In this document: positions 25,059-33,480 of the stretch, one piece after another
How the letters are laid out: each line of letters begins with the position of its first letter
Position numbering within the stretch: position 1 is the first letter of the stretch
Assembly (NCBI GenBank): GCA_016931625.1
Contig: JAFGEK010000029.1
Span: forward strand, 1-36,417
Length of the DNA: 36,417 nt
Reading direction: 5' to 3'
From: Deltaproteobacteria bacterium
Lineage (GTDB): Bacteria > Myxococcota > XYA12-FULL-58-9 > JAFGEK01
The notes under the pieces: generated by a model
What the model was told of the DNA's origin: nothing
Databases searched by the model: none
Seen by the model: the letters and a program-made list of their open reading frames with translations, nothing else
Made by a program: the position numbers and the translations under genes

Positions 25059-26727
25059 TGGGCATCTCCATAATCATATCAGTGTTGGCGCTACCAGGTT
25101 TAACCATTGGAAACACATGTTCATTTGCTGCTATAGGTATACGTATCAACGTTGGTTTAGCTGACTGAATGGCACTCTTTAAGGCTTGCTGTGGATTTGT
25201 TTCACAAGCTAAATCGTAAGCTTGCCACCCAAAACCTTTAGCAATAGCGACAAAATCAACCTGAGTACGGTAGTCAGTAGCAAAACGTTGACCAACAAAC
25301 AAATCTTGCTGTTGTCCAACCAAACCTAACGACTTGTTGTCAAACAGAATAACTTTAATACATAGCTCTTCTTCCGCTGCGGTAGCCATTTCTTGCATAT
25401 TCATTAAAAGGCTTCCATCACCACTAAAACAGATCACTTTCCGATAAGGATTTGCAAGAGCTGCCCCTAATGCAGCAGGTAGACCAAATCCCATAGTGCC
25501 AAGGCCACCGCTGGTGAGCCATTGTTGCGACTTGGCAAATGGATAAACCTGTGCCACCCGCATTTGATGTTGCCCAACATCAGTTGTGATTATGGCATCA
25601 TTGCCGGCAATACTCGCTGTTATTAAAATTGCTCCATAAGCGCTTTGTACTTCTGCATTTTCTATCGGTTGCATTGGATATTGTGCTCGTATTTCACATA
25701 CTTTTTGTCGCCAAGCAGATCGCTTTTGTGCTTTTATTTTGGGCAATAATTCAGCTAGCACCACACTGACATCACCTAAAATATCAATTTCTGGGATACG
25801 GTTTTTTCCCAACTCTGCGGCATCAATATCGACATGAATTATTTGAGCCTTTGGGCAAAAATATGAGATTGCCCCAGTGGTGCGATCATTGAGACGCGCA
25901 CCTAAAATTATTATTAAATCAGCATATTCGAGAACTACATTGGTAAATGGAGCTGCGTGCATACCCAATATCCCTAAAGACATTGGATGAACAGTTGGCA
26001 AAACATCTAATGCCATCAATGTTTTAACCGCAGGAATATTACTTTTAGTAGCTAGCTTTTCGCACAATTGTGCAGCTTGGAGTGTACGTGTACCACCTCC
26101 AAGATAAAGTACTGGTCGCTTTGCGTTATTGATTAAATCAGCAGCTTGTTTAATTTTTTGTAAACTAATAGATGGTGGTACATCAGGCATTCCTGGTGAT
26201 GGCCACTCACTAATTTCTATCTTTTCTTGCTGCACATCTTTGGGTAAATCAATCAATACTGGCCCAGGTCTACCAGAAGTTGCTAAATGAAATGCTTTTG
26301 GAATGATTGTTGTTAATTCATCGGCACTACGTACTAAAAAATTATGTTTAGTAATTGGCGCACTAATTCCGTAGGTATCAACTTCTTGAAAAGCGTCAGT
26401 ACCTAATAAATTACGATTAACTTGTCCGGTAATACAAACAAGAGGAATTGAATCGAGTTTAGCGTTTGCTAGTGCAGTAAGTATATTTGTCGCACCGGGT
26501 CCTGATGTGGCAAAACACACACCAACTTGTGCACTACTACGCGCAATACCTTCTGCAATAAAACCAGCACCTTGCTCATGTCGCGCAAGTACATGGCGAA
26601 TTTGCGAAGATTGCGCTAGCGCATGATAAAGTGGCAAATTACTTCCACCAGGAATGCCAGAAACAAACTTCACACCCTGGCGTTCTAACAATTTCACAAC
26701 AATTTCGGCACCAGTTAAAAAAGTCAC
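25051..26727 (-). CDS. ilvB: Acetolactate synthase large subunit
   Basis: IlvB uses thiamine diphosphate and FAD to condense pyruvate into acetolactate, the first common step to valine and leucine. The 558 residues include the cofactor-activating glutamate E51 in RHEQGAGF, the SGPGATN loop and the thiamine diphosphate motif GDGSLLMNMQEMATA. ILGARLNDRTTG lies in the FAD region. The start is GTG, with GGGAG (minus strand, 26738-26734) six bases before it. It is preceded by a leader peptide and competing hairpins (see those entries), and ilvN follows with an eight-base overlap. Confidence 0.95.
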   Translation of the reverse strand: MTFLTGAEIVVKLLERQGVKFVSGIPGGSNLPLYHALAQSSQIRHVLARHEQGAGFIAEGIARSSAQVGVCFATSGPGATNILTALANAKLDSIPLVCITGQVNRNLLGTDAFQEVDTYGISAPITKHNFLVRSADELTTIIPKAFHLATSGRPGPVLIDLPKDVQQEKIEISEWPSPGMPDVPPSISLQKIKQAADLINNAKRPVLYLGGGTRTLQAAQLCEKLATKSNIPAVKTLMALDVLPTVHPMSLGILGMHAAPFTNVVLEYADLIIILGARLNDRTTGAISYFCPKAQIIHVDIDAAELGKNRIPEIDILGDVSVVLAELLPKIKAQKRSAWRQKVCEIRAQYPMQPIENAEVQSAYGAILITASIAGNDAIITTDVGQHQMRVAQVYPFAKSQQWLTSGGLGTMGFGLPAALGAALANPYRKVICFSGDGSLLMNMQEMATAAEEELCIKVILFDNKSLGLVGQQQDLFVGQRFATDYRTQVDFVAIAKGFGWQAYDLACETNPQQALKSAIQSAKPTLIRIPIAANEHVFPMVKPGSANTDMIMEMPNV

Positions 26728-26733
26728 AGTTGA

Positions 26734-26850
26734 CTCCCAAGGCTAATCCCTCGGGCATTCGATTTAGGCGGGGTATGTTTACTTGGGCAGCCCCCGCCGG
26801 TCATCGCGCCGGAGGGGGTTGATCGATAATTTAAAGACCCCTACGGCGCG
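26734..26850 (-). promoter_or_regulatory. ilvBN attenuator: four mutually exclusive hairpin segments and a Shine-Dalgarno hairpin
   Basis: On the minus strand, segment 1 (CGCGCCGTAGGGG, 26850-26838) covers the last leader codons and stop. Segment 2 (CCCCCTCCGGCGCG, 26818-26805) can pair with segment 1 at 12 of 13 positions or with segment 3 (CCGGCGGGGG, 26800-26791) at 9 of 10. Segment 3 can instead pair with segment 4 (CCCCGCC, 26773-26767) at 7 of 7. This is the alternative-pairing layout of amino-acid attenuators. No U run follows any hairpin. CCCAAG at 26787-26782 can pair with CTTGGG at 26741-26736, which includes the ilvB Shine-Dalgarno, so control may act on translation. Confidence 0.65.
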
Positions 26851-26936
26851 CTAGCTACAATCAGTACTACGACTACATTAACTGTTAAGTTAATAGTCAC
26901 AGCGATTCGATTAATAATTAAGCTAGCAGCTTTCAT
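26841..26936 (-). CDS. ilvBN leader peptide, rich in valine, isoleucine and leucine
   Basis: A 31-codon open frame precedes ilvB. It begins MKAASLII and ends NVVVVLIVASAP, with 15 of 31 residues branched-chain, including a run of consecutive valines near the end. Its C-terminal end resembles that of the E. coli ivbL leader. AAGGG lies eight bases before the ATG. The final codons and stop overlap attenuator segment 1, so a ribosome stalled at the valine codons would change hairpin pairing. This is the expected design for sensing charged Val, Leu and Ile tRNAs. The frame is too short for standard gene calling. Confidence 0.82.
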   Translation of the reverse strand: MKAASLIINRIAVTINLTVNVVVVLIVASAP

Positions 26937-26962
26937 AAGGAAGCCCTTAAATAATAAAAATA

Positions 26963-26991
26963 AATATAAAATATTCTCCTTTTAAAAACAA
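26963..26991 (-). promoter_or_regulatory. Candidate sigma-70-type promoter for the ilvBN leader
   Basis: On the minus strand TTGTTT (26991-26986) and TATATT (26968-26963) are separated by 17 bases. Transcription would start near 26956, about 20 bases before the leader peptide ATG. The surrounding DNA is very AT-rich, so the match is only moderately specific. Confidence 0.4.
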
Positions 26992-27015
26992 GAGAAAAAT
27001 CATTTGTATTATTTA

Positions 27016-27029
27016 CATGCATATGCATG
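27016..27029. promoter_or_regulatory. 14-bp palindrome CATGCATATGCATG, candidate VapB operator
   Basis: This perfect palindrome ends 18 bases before the vapB ATG, where ribbon-helix-helix antitoxins usually bind to repress their own operon. It lies between the divergent vapBC and ilvBN promoters. Confidence 0.5.
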
Positions 27030-27047
27030 CGCGCTATTGTATAGATA

Positions 27048-27284
27048 ATGAGAACAACCATAGATATTTCTGATGAACAACGATCGAAACTTTTAGAAAT
27101 TGCTGGGCGTCGTGGTGAAAAAGGCTTTTCATCCATCGTTAAAGAGGCCCTAACTCTGTATCTGCGTGACCAGCAAAAAAATGAGGCAATTGCCTTAGCA
27201 ATTAAACTTCGTGGTCAGCTACCTGAAACAGAAGCAGAAGAGTTAGAAAATTACTGCAAAATTATACGAAAATTCTGGCGATGA
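27048..27284 (+). CDS. vapB: VapB-type antitoxin (ribbon-helix-helix)
   Basis: The 78-residue protein starts MRTTIDISDEQRSKLLEIAG, the short beta strand plus helix of a ribbon-helix-helix DNA-binding fold, followed by GFSSIVKEALTLYL. The C-terminal part (about 45-78) would wrap around and block the toxin. It overlaps vapC by four bases (ATGA), the normal arrangement of toxin-antitoxin pairs, and a palindrome upstream is a candidate autorepression site. No clear Shine-Dalgarno is visible. Confidence 0.88.
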   Translation: MRTTIDISDEQRSKLLEIAGRRGEKGFSSIVKEALTLYLRDQQKNEAIALAIKLRGQLPETEAEELENYCKIIRKFWR

Positions 27285-27661
27285 TTATTGCCGACACCGA
27301 TGTACTTATTGATTTTTTACGTGATTATCAGCCAATTGCTGATCGTATTGCTTTAGAAATTTCGTCAGGTTCATTTGCCACAACAGTTATTACTGCTTTT
27401 GAACTCAACTCTGGGGCTCATTCTGCTCGACAAAAACATGCGGTAACTTGTCTACTTGATGCACTCAACATTATAGTGCTCGACCATAATGCCTCTACTA
27501 TTGCTGCAAAAATTCGCGTTGACTTGGAGTCTCGCGGCGATGGTATTGTTATGGCTGATTATTTGATTGCTGGTATCTGCCTTTCACAAAAGGCCTCTCT
27601 TTTTACTAGAAACATCAAAAACTTTAACCGTATACCAAATTTGAAATTAGTAACCCCATAA
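27281..27661 (+). CDS. vapC: VapC-type PIN-domain ribonuclease toxin
   Basis: VapC toxins cleave RNA, often tRNA or rRNA, and are neutralised by VapB. The 126 residues form a PIN domain with the acidic metal-binding residues D5 in IADTDVLIDFL, E41 in TAFELNSG and D93 in VMADYLIAG. The fourth position, usually an aspartate in a KDF-like segment, reads KNF here (TRNIKNF), which may weaken metal binding. Length and gene order are typical. A strong hairpin follows the stop codon. Confidence 0.9.
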   Translation: MIIADTDVLIDFLRDYQPIADRIALEISSGSFATTVITAFELNSGAHSARQKHAVTCLLDALNIIVLDHNASTIAAKIRVDLESRGDGIVMADYLIAGICLSQKASLFTRNIKNFNRIPNLKLVTP

Positions 27662-27665
27662 AAAA

Positions 27666-27700
27666 ACGCCCGATTTACTTTCATTAAGTAAATCGGGCGT
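27666..27700 (-). terminator. Rho-independent terminator of the porin gene (15-bp perfect stem)
   Basis: ACGCCCGATTTACTT at 27666-27680 and its exact reverse complement at 27686-27700 are separated by a five-base loop. On the minus strand the stem is followed by TTTTTT, giving a strong intrinsic terminator for the porin transcript. On the plus strand it also lies five bases after vapC but lacks a T run, so it is mainly minus-directed. Confidence 0.9.
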
Positions 27701-27740
27701 AAGTTACAACATTTACATTTAACTACTTTAGGCTAGCTGA

Positions 27741-28985
27741 TTAGAACCAAGCTTCGCCTTGGATACCGATCTGAAGACCATTGGAGTCGTCAGGACGGGG
27801 ACCAATACCTGATGCGCCACCTTTAACTGAACCTTTGGCAGCATCATTCCAGGTTGCGTAGGTAGCATAGAGACGAATACGTGGTACGCCACCAGGATTA
27901 GAGCAGATTTCGATAGCTGGGGTAATTTTGATTAAATTAGCAGCATCACCTTCATCAGGCGTAACTTGATCAAAGCCAGCTTCGAGCAACAATTGAACAT
28001 GCTTAGCAACAGCATAAGTAACACGACCACCGAACTCAATAGCTGTTACGGTGACGTCAGCATCGCTGTCTTTGTTCATTTCATAAATACCAACAACCTC
28101 TAAATTAAGACCAGGCATTGGATTAATATTGAGGTTGTCGATTACACGCATTTTGCTGATTTCTTTGGGTCTTGAAAGTTCAAGTCCACCATTTGCACCA
28201 AAGCTACCGTTAGCAACTGCGCCAGTGCCGTACTCGAAAGCAAGTTGATTGTTGCCGCCCATTACATTTTGAACATATTGGACAACGCCACCAAATGCGA
28301 CATCGAGGTCATCATGTTTTGCTGCAATAGGAGTTACAACCATTACGCCAGCTTGAATGCTGCCGCCTTCAATGATACCGGCTTTGACGCGTAAGTCATG
28401 CAGGTAACCAGCATGAGCATCTGAAGAACCGGCGTTCATGATGGCATAGCTGACTTTGGCTTTTTCGCCAACAGCAATGTCTTCAATACCAGCGCCGTAA
28501 CCTTGATGTGACCAATAGAACAAGTCGTTAATACCTGAGTATTCACGCTTATAGAATTTGGAACCAGCCCAAAGTGTGGCGTCAAGACCAGGGATCTTGG
28601 TCAAATCAACATATAATTGTTGGATTTTGGCGCTATAATTACCTTCCCAACCAGCAAAACTTGTACCCCAAACACCAATGTGATTGGGATCGTAGTTACC
28701 GCCAAGCATGATTACGGCGTGACCGATGGTGCCGTCTTCACCCTTGAAGGCAAGTAAATTAAATCCAAATTCCATCCAGTCATTTTCATTACCAAGACGG
28801 AATTTAGCAGGAGCGCCAGAAAGACCATAAAAGGTCTGTTGGCCTTTATTTCCGCTTAATTGAGCACCTTGGCTCACGCGGAAATAACCGAACATTGAAA
28901 GACGCTCATCAGCAGCTTGAGCGCTAGAAGCAACAGAAACAACCGTCAATAAAGCTAAAGCCTTTACGATCCGAATGGATCTCAT
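27741..28985 (-). CDS. LamB-like outer-membrane porin
   Basis: The 414-residue protein has a typical signal peptide with cleavage after AQA (about residue 24) and a C-terminal phenylalanine, the mark of an outer-membrane beta barrel. The mature start RLSMFGYFRVSQGAQ, then AKFRLGNENDWMEFGFNLL and WAGSKFYKREYSGINDLFYW, resemble maltoporin (RLGNE, WAGKRFYQR..IDFYYW). A carbohydrate-selective porin is the best guess; the sugar is unknown. Its codons are richer in G and C at third positions than its neighbours, as in a highly expressed gene, and it has its own strong terminator downstream. Confidence 0.82.
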   Translation of the reverse strand: MRSIRIVKALALLTVVSVASSAQAADERLSMFGYFRVSQGAQLSGNKGQQTFYGLSGAPAKFRLGNENDWMEFGFNLLAFKGEDGTIGHAVIMLGGNYDPNHIGVWGTSFAGWEGNYSAKIQQLYVDLTKIPGLDATLWAGSKFYKREYSGINDLFYWSHQGYGAGIEDIAVGEKAKVSYAIMNAGSSDAHAGYLHDLRVKAGIIEGGSIQAGVMVVTPIAAKHDDLDVAFGGVVQYVQNVMGGNNQLAFEYGTGAVANGSFGANGGLELSRPKEISKMRVIDNLNINPMPGLNLEVVGIYEMNKDSDADVTVTAIEFGGRVTYAVAKHVQLLLEAGFDQVTPDEGDAANLIKITPAIEICSNPGGVPRIRLYATYATWNDAAKGSVKGGASGIGPRPDDSNGLQIGIQGEAWF

Positions 28986-29033
28986 TTTTGTATCCCCTCT
29001 GCGTTTTATTACAACTTAAGTTTCGCAAGAAGA

Positions 29034-29668
29034 ATGACCCAAAAAGTCATACAGGAAAAAAAAATACCGTTGCGATTTTTAGTTACCGCCTCCTTCCTGA
29101 GTCGCAACGCCTGCACCGGACGGGCTACGCCTGACGGGTTAAGCATGGTGTCGCGTTCACTCTCGATCCACAACTACCGAATAAACCAAATCTCGGTAAT
29201 TGCGGGTTATACGCTTTACTCTTTTCAGGCAAGGGAGCAACCCAATGACCTGCCCACTTATCTGATAAATTCGACAATAATCTACTGCCCATATCATTGA
29301 AGCATTGTGTAGGATGTTCAGCACCAATGGTATGTGCACGTAGTCTCCTATAAGACATGCTAGGTGCGCGGCAAATTAACATGCGCTGTTCGTGTGGGTC
29401 AATGGTATTAATAAACTCATGTGCATGTATTCTATTCAGAGGTATATTCTGTTTTGTATTCACCCCAAAATCCCCATACTCCATGGATGACCTCTGAACT
29501 TGCTGCATTACAAACCCCTGCGCATATCTATTTGCTATCTTGGCCTGCGGTCCTAACACATCACCATGACGCTGGCAACGAGACATTTAAAAAAACCACC
29601 AGTAAAATGCGATCGAATTGCTTGAAATTATTATCTGGTGACGATCTTGTCGATCAATGGCCTATTAT
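29034..29668. other. Stretch without a recognisable gene
   Basis: This region lies between the porin start and the acidic lipoprotein. Two overlapping frames are open, one on the minus strand (29125-29586) and one on the plus strand (29421-29672), and neither resembles a family I know. A short patch near 29095-29160 is clearly richer in G and C than its surroundings, including CCGGACGGGCTACGCCTGAC. A seven-base inverted repeat (GTTGCGA 29069-29075 / TCGCAAC 29102-29108) lies close to it. The mixture could be debris of a transferred element, but nothing proves that. Confidence 0.4.
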
Positions 29669-30523
29669 TTAATTAGATTGGCCCTCAGGAGTCTCAGTAG
29701 CTGCATTAACTGCATCTTTTTCAGGGTTTTTAGTAGTTAAAGTTTGGTTGTTATCATCTAAAGGTGTATTAATTTCTGTTTTGTCTTGTTCGGGTGAATT
29801 TTGATCCTTGTTGCTCTCTCCATTTGTGCTGTCACTATCTAATGTGTTGGTTTTAGCTGCGCCGCTGTCAACAACATTAGAATCATCTTCGCTTTCCATT
29901 AATTCCGTATCTACTTTTTTATCATCAATATTAAGATCGTTTTCTTCTGATTCGCTATTTGCTTTATCTTCAAATTCTTCAGGTTGAATACGATCGCGTA
30001 ATGCCATTTCTATTTCAAAATCACGATTCTCAATGCGCTCGCGATTGGCTTGTCCATGATCTTGCACAATAAGAAAAATATGAATTTTACAACGATTGGA
30101 TCCCGTTTCAGTGCCTACTACGCGATAACGGTTAGGGCCTTTCCAATCGGTTTCCATCGCGCGTTGGCCATCACCAATTTCTTTAGTTTCACTCGATCGA
30201 CTAAAAATACCCCGGACAAAACCATGCCCTTCTTGGCCAGTAATCTTGCGATCATTTCCTTCTAAAGGATAATTTTGTTGGGCGAAAAAATGCAGCATTA
30301 GTGGCCAAATAGCAGCGAGATTTCTATTATATTCGTAATCTTTCATCTCATTTTTAAGCGATTCATACCGTGCTTCTCTAGCATTTAAAAAAGCACAACC
30401 TGTAGATAAAATCGACGAAACAGATAATGTTACGCATAGATTAAACAATGCTAATCTGGCAAATTTGTGAAAAATAGTAACAAAAAAATAAAAATGGGTT
30501 GTTATAGAATTTAATAAACGCAT
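29669..30523 (-). CDS. Lipoprotein with a long acidic disordered tail
   Basis: The 284-residue protein has a lipobox near residue 43 (ILSTGC), so it is probably an envelope lipoprotein; the unusually long preceding region may mean translation starts further in. A compact domain of about 120 residues follows (from REARYESLKNEMKDYEYN to KIHIFLIVQDHG). The last 90 residues are almost all D, E, N, S, T and Q and should be disordered. The domain is not one I can identify, though its lipoprotein plus small-domain form recalls outer-membrane assembly lipoproteins. Confidence 0.7.
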   Translation of the reverse strand: MRLLNSITTHFYFFVTIFHKFARLALFNLCVTLSVSSILSTGCAFLNAREARYESLKNEMKDYEYNRNLAAIWPLMLHFFAQQNYPLEGNDRKITGQEGHGFVRGIFSRSSETKEIGDGQRAMETDWKGPNRYRVVGTETGSNRCKIHIFLIVQDHGQANRERIENRDFEIEMALRDRIQPEEFEDKANSESEENDLNIDDKKVDTELMESEDDSNVVDSGAAKTNTLDSDSTNGESNKDQNSPEQDKTEINTPLDDNNQTLTTKNPEKDAVNAATETPEGQSN

Positions 30524-30654
30524 AGAGACGGGACTTAACGCATATAGCTATGTTTTGTCTCCTCTCTAGATAAAAAAAAATAAACTTATTATGTCTTGTT
30601 ATATTAATGAAGCATTTGGCATTGCCATACGTCTTGATATATGAGGTTTTTAAA

Positions 30655-30840
30655 ATGTCACAAAAGTCGCAAACACATAAACATACATTCAAACACTTAC
30701 CATTACAATGGCGGTCAGTATTAGCTTCCACGCGTCTAAAACTATGGAAATTGGGCGCATTGCCATATAATGCGCTTGTTTTTACCGCAGCAGCTATTGT
30801 GATTATTCAAGCAAAAGCTTGGAGAATACGCGACCATTAA
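30655..30840 (+). CDS. Small single-span membrane protein, unknown
   Basis: From the ATG at 30655 the protein has 61 residues: a basic N-terminal half and one membrane segment (YNALVFTAAAIVIIQ). GAGG eight bases upstream supports this start; an in-frame ATG at 30607 would add 16 residues without such a site. It ends 19 bases before the glycosyltransferase and may be co-transcribed with it. No family was recognised. Confidence 0.6.
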   Translation: MSQKSQTHKHTFKHLPLQWRSVLASTRLKLWKLGALPYNALVFTAAAIVIIQAKAWRIRDH

Positions 30841-30859
30841 CTTTTTGTGCGATTAGCTC

Positions 30860-32011
30860 ATGAAAATTGGCATCATCAGCGAATACTATTATCCGACATT
30901 AGGTGGCATTCAAGAGCATGTGCATCACTTTGCTCAAAAGGCCTTAGTAAGAGGCCATGATGTACGCATCATTACTCCTAGGGTACGAGGTGCCTATGAT
31001 CGACAATTAGCAGGATCGCATGCGGTTCCAGTTATTCATGTGGGCAGGAGCATTCCTATCTATAATAATGGCTCAATCGCACGTATGGCGCTTGGTTATA
31101 AACTCGGTAATCAATTACAGCATATTTTCGAAAATGAAGCCTTCGATATAATTCATATTCATGCGCCGCTAACGCCAATGTTGCCGCTGCTAGCTTTAAC
31201 CCGTTCTCCTACTACTACAATAGGCACTCTGCATACTAACTTTGAGGGCAGCCTTTTATTGCGCCTATTTCAAAAAAAATGCCAACAATATTTAAATCGT
31301 TTAAATGGCTTAATTGCTGTATCGCCAGCTGCAGCAAGACCACTCGCTTCATATTTTCAAACGAATTGCCGCATTATTCCTAACGGTATTGATGTTTCGC
31401 AGTTTCATCCTGACTTGCCTCGACGTTCTGAATTCGACGATGGCCGCATCAATTTGCTTTGGGTTGGGCGTATCGAACCTCGTAACGGCCTCGATCGCAT
31501 GATCAAAGCTTTTATACTTGCCAGCCAGCGATGCCCTAATTTACGTCTAATAATAGTCGGTGACGGCCCGTTGCGGCCTACATTTGAAGCTATGGTACCA
31601 ACCGCTTATAAACCATTTGTGTATTTTTCTGGCTTTATAAACGCCAGTAGACCTTCTTACTATGCTAGTGCTGATATGCTTTGTGTTCCCACGAGTATTT
31701 CTTCATTCGGTATTACCCTACTTGAAGGCATGGCTGCAGGTATACCTATAATTGCTTCAGACATTGATGGCTTTCGCGATGTAATGACTCAAGATCGTGA
31801 GGGCGTACTTATTGATACAGCAAATATAAACACCTTTGCTGAAACTATTGAAGCAATAGCCAATGATAAATCGTTAGCATTGAACTATGGCATGCGTGGT
31901 CGACAGACAGCTATAAATTTTTCTTGGGATCGTGTAACTGAGAAAATAATTGATTATTATCGCGAGATAAAGAACCAAGAAACAGGACAGACATCACGTT
32001 TAACTGCGTAA
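30860..32011 (+). CDS. GT4-family glycosyltransferase, PimA-like
   Basis: The 383-residue protein is a GT-B fold retaining glycosyltransferase. MKIGIISEYYYPTLGGIQEH is the acceptor-side loop typical of PimA-type mannosyltransferases, IPNGID lies at 173-178, WVGRIEPRNG begins the donor domain, and FGITLLEGMAAGIPIIASD is the nucleotide-sugar site. In the E-x7-E motif the first glutamate is replaced by serine (S281; the second is E289). The acceptor could be a lipid or a polysaccharide. It overlaps the end of the convergent PfkB kinase by 12 bases. Confidence 0.88.
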   Translation: MKIGIISEYYYPTLGGIQEHVHHFAQKALVRGHDVRIITPRVRGAYDRQLAGSHAVPVIHVGRSIPIYNNGSIARMALGYKLGNQLQHIFENEAFDIIHIHAPLTPMLPLLALTRSPTTTIGTLHTNFEGSLLLRLFQKKCQQYLNRLNGLIAVSPAAARPLASYFQTNCRIIPNGIDVSQFHPDLPRRSEFDDGRINLLWVGRIEPRNGLDRMIKAFILASQRCPNLRLIIVGDGPLRPTFEAMVPTAYKPFVYFSGFINASRPSYYASADMLCVPTSISSFGITLLEGMAAGIPIIASDIDGFRDVMTQDREGVLIDTANINTFAETIEAIANDKSLALNYGMRGRQTAINFSWDRVTEKIIDYYREIKNQETGQTSRLTA

Positions 32012-32959
32012 TTGATGCGCTGCCAAGAACTCCTGAACTTGCGATAAACTCGGAGGGTGTACGCACCCAGGTGATGTTGTGCAAATTAAGGCAGCAACAG
32101 CACAAGAAAAGCGAATATTATCTTCATCGCTAAAATTACTTAATAAGCCATAGATTAAACCGCCACGAAAACTATCCCCAGCACCAGCACTATCTACTAC
32201 TTCGATTTTAAAAGAAGGCATTTCACAACGTTTGCCTGGTGCTATGTGGTGCTCGATGTTGGTATTGGATTTATAACCACGACCGTACCATAGTGGTTTC
32301 TTACCAGAGGTAAAAACCACTAAACCAGGACATTGCTCAAGATATTTATAAAAAAGCTGTTCGCGAATTGTATCTGAATGCATGGCATCAGGATATTCAC
32401 GTCTTAAAAATTCTTGAGATATTGCAATAATATCAGAAAGAGTTGCTAATTCAGAATCAGCACGAGTGTCGCATGTAACAACGCTACGAGCAGCATGATG
32501 TGCAGTGCGAGCAACTATTAGGGTTGCCTCACCAAATGATGGATCAATACAGGCAATTTTAGCTGCACGAATTTTATCTATGTTTGGCATTTCCCATTGT
32601 CGTGTTGTAAAAAGTAAATCGATGTATCGACCAAACACCGTACGAGTTTCGCCATCTGAAATTACCAGTTCGGTAACCCCTTGATAACCTGGCTGCACTT
32701 TCAATCCTGAACAATCAAGACCACGAGATTGCAAAAAATCGAGGGTGCGTCGACATTCATGATTATCGCCAATCCAATTGCCTTCTAATGTAACAGAGAT
32801 ACCTAGTTGAGCTAAAACAAGGGCGCTACCTGTTGCCTCACCAGAATGATTATCAAGTATTTCAACTATTTCAGAGTAACCATCAGGTTCTGGATAGCGC
32901 CCTTTTAATCTGATTATTTTACCAGTGCTAACATGACCAAAGCAGTAAACATCTGCCAT
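32000..32959 (-). CDS. PfkB-family carbohydrate kinase
   Basis: This 319-residue ribokinase-like protein has the PfkB signature DSAGAGDSF at 256-264, with D262 as the catalytic base, and the sugar-binding N-terminal half with GEATGSALVLAQLG near 40-53. Members phosphorylate sugars or nucleosides; the substrate cannot be told. It is convergent with the glycosyltransferase, overlapping it by 12 bases at the 3' end. Confidence 0.88.
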   Translation of the reverse strand: MADVYCFGHVSTGKIIRLKGRYPEPDGYSEIVEILDNHSGEATGSALVLAQLGISVTLEGNWIGDNHECRRTLDFLQSRGLDCSGLKVQPGYQGVTELVISDGETRTVFGRYIDLLFTTRQWEMPNIDKIRAAKIACIDPSFGEATLIVARTAHHAARSVVTCDTRADSELATLSDIIAISQEFLRREYPDAMHSDTIREQLFYKYLEQCPGLVVFTSGKKPLWYGRGYKSNTNIEHHIAPGKRCEMPSFKIEVVDSAGAGDSFRGGLIYGLLSNFSDEDNIRFSCAVAALICTTSPGCVHPPSLSQVQEFLAAHQLRS

Positions 32960-33021
32960 TTAACTACCTAAATAAAAAACTAGAAATGTTCTAATATCAA
33001 ACCATGAATAGTCAGCTTATG

Positions 33022-33327
33022 CTATTTGGCCTGACAATTTTTTTCTGCTTGGAGAAGTTCCATTTGAACTTTGGTTAGGTTGTCATCACTTTCTTTTGAC
33101 ATAGAAGCAGCGCGGATCTTATCATCAGCCGCTTGTCGTAAAGCTGTAGCGCGATCACAGCTTGAAGCTTTCTCCAATTCACTTTTTTGAAGTACAAATT
33201 TAGGACGATTTTCTTCGTATAACACGATTAGCTGATCTACTTGCCGCATTGCCTCCTCTTTAGAAATACCCCCACAGCTGCAAAGTACTCCTGAAAACAA
33301 CAACACAATACTTATCCCTCGCCACAT
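33022..33327 (-). CDS. Small lipoprotein, unknown
   Basis: Starting at the ATG at 33327, the protein has 101 residues. AAGGAG five bases before this ATG is an excellent ribosome-binding site, whereas the longer open frame to 33393 lacks one. The signal WRGISIVLLFSGVLCSC ends in a lipobox with Cys18. The mature part is mostly charged helix with two further cysteines. No family was recognised. Confidence 0.72.
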   Translation of the reverse strand: MWRGISIVLLFSGVLCSCGGISKEEAMRQVDQLIVLYEENRPKFVLQKSELEKASSCDRATALRQAADDKIRAASMSKESDDNLTKVQMELLQAEKNCQAK

Positions 33328-33480
33328 AAAAACTCCTTTTTTCAGTAAAAAATGAACAATGCACCATTGTAAGATTACCAAATATCGATACACAAAAAAC
33401 CGGCGATTTCTCTATTGTAACATTATATTAAAAAATCATTGAATTTCTTAGTTTAAAAACAGTCTCTCCTGGGGTAACAT

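Noticed and set aside
26734-26936. T-box riboswitch upstream of ilvB
   Set aside because: No T-box sequence or specifier loop is visible, whereas a leader peptide with branched-chain codons is.
29125-29586. Open frame on the minus strand, possible transposase remnant
   Set aside because: Its product resembles nothing I recognise, it overlaps a plus-strand frame and no terminal repeats or catalytic motif are seen.
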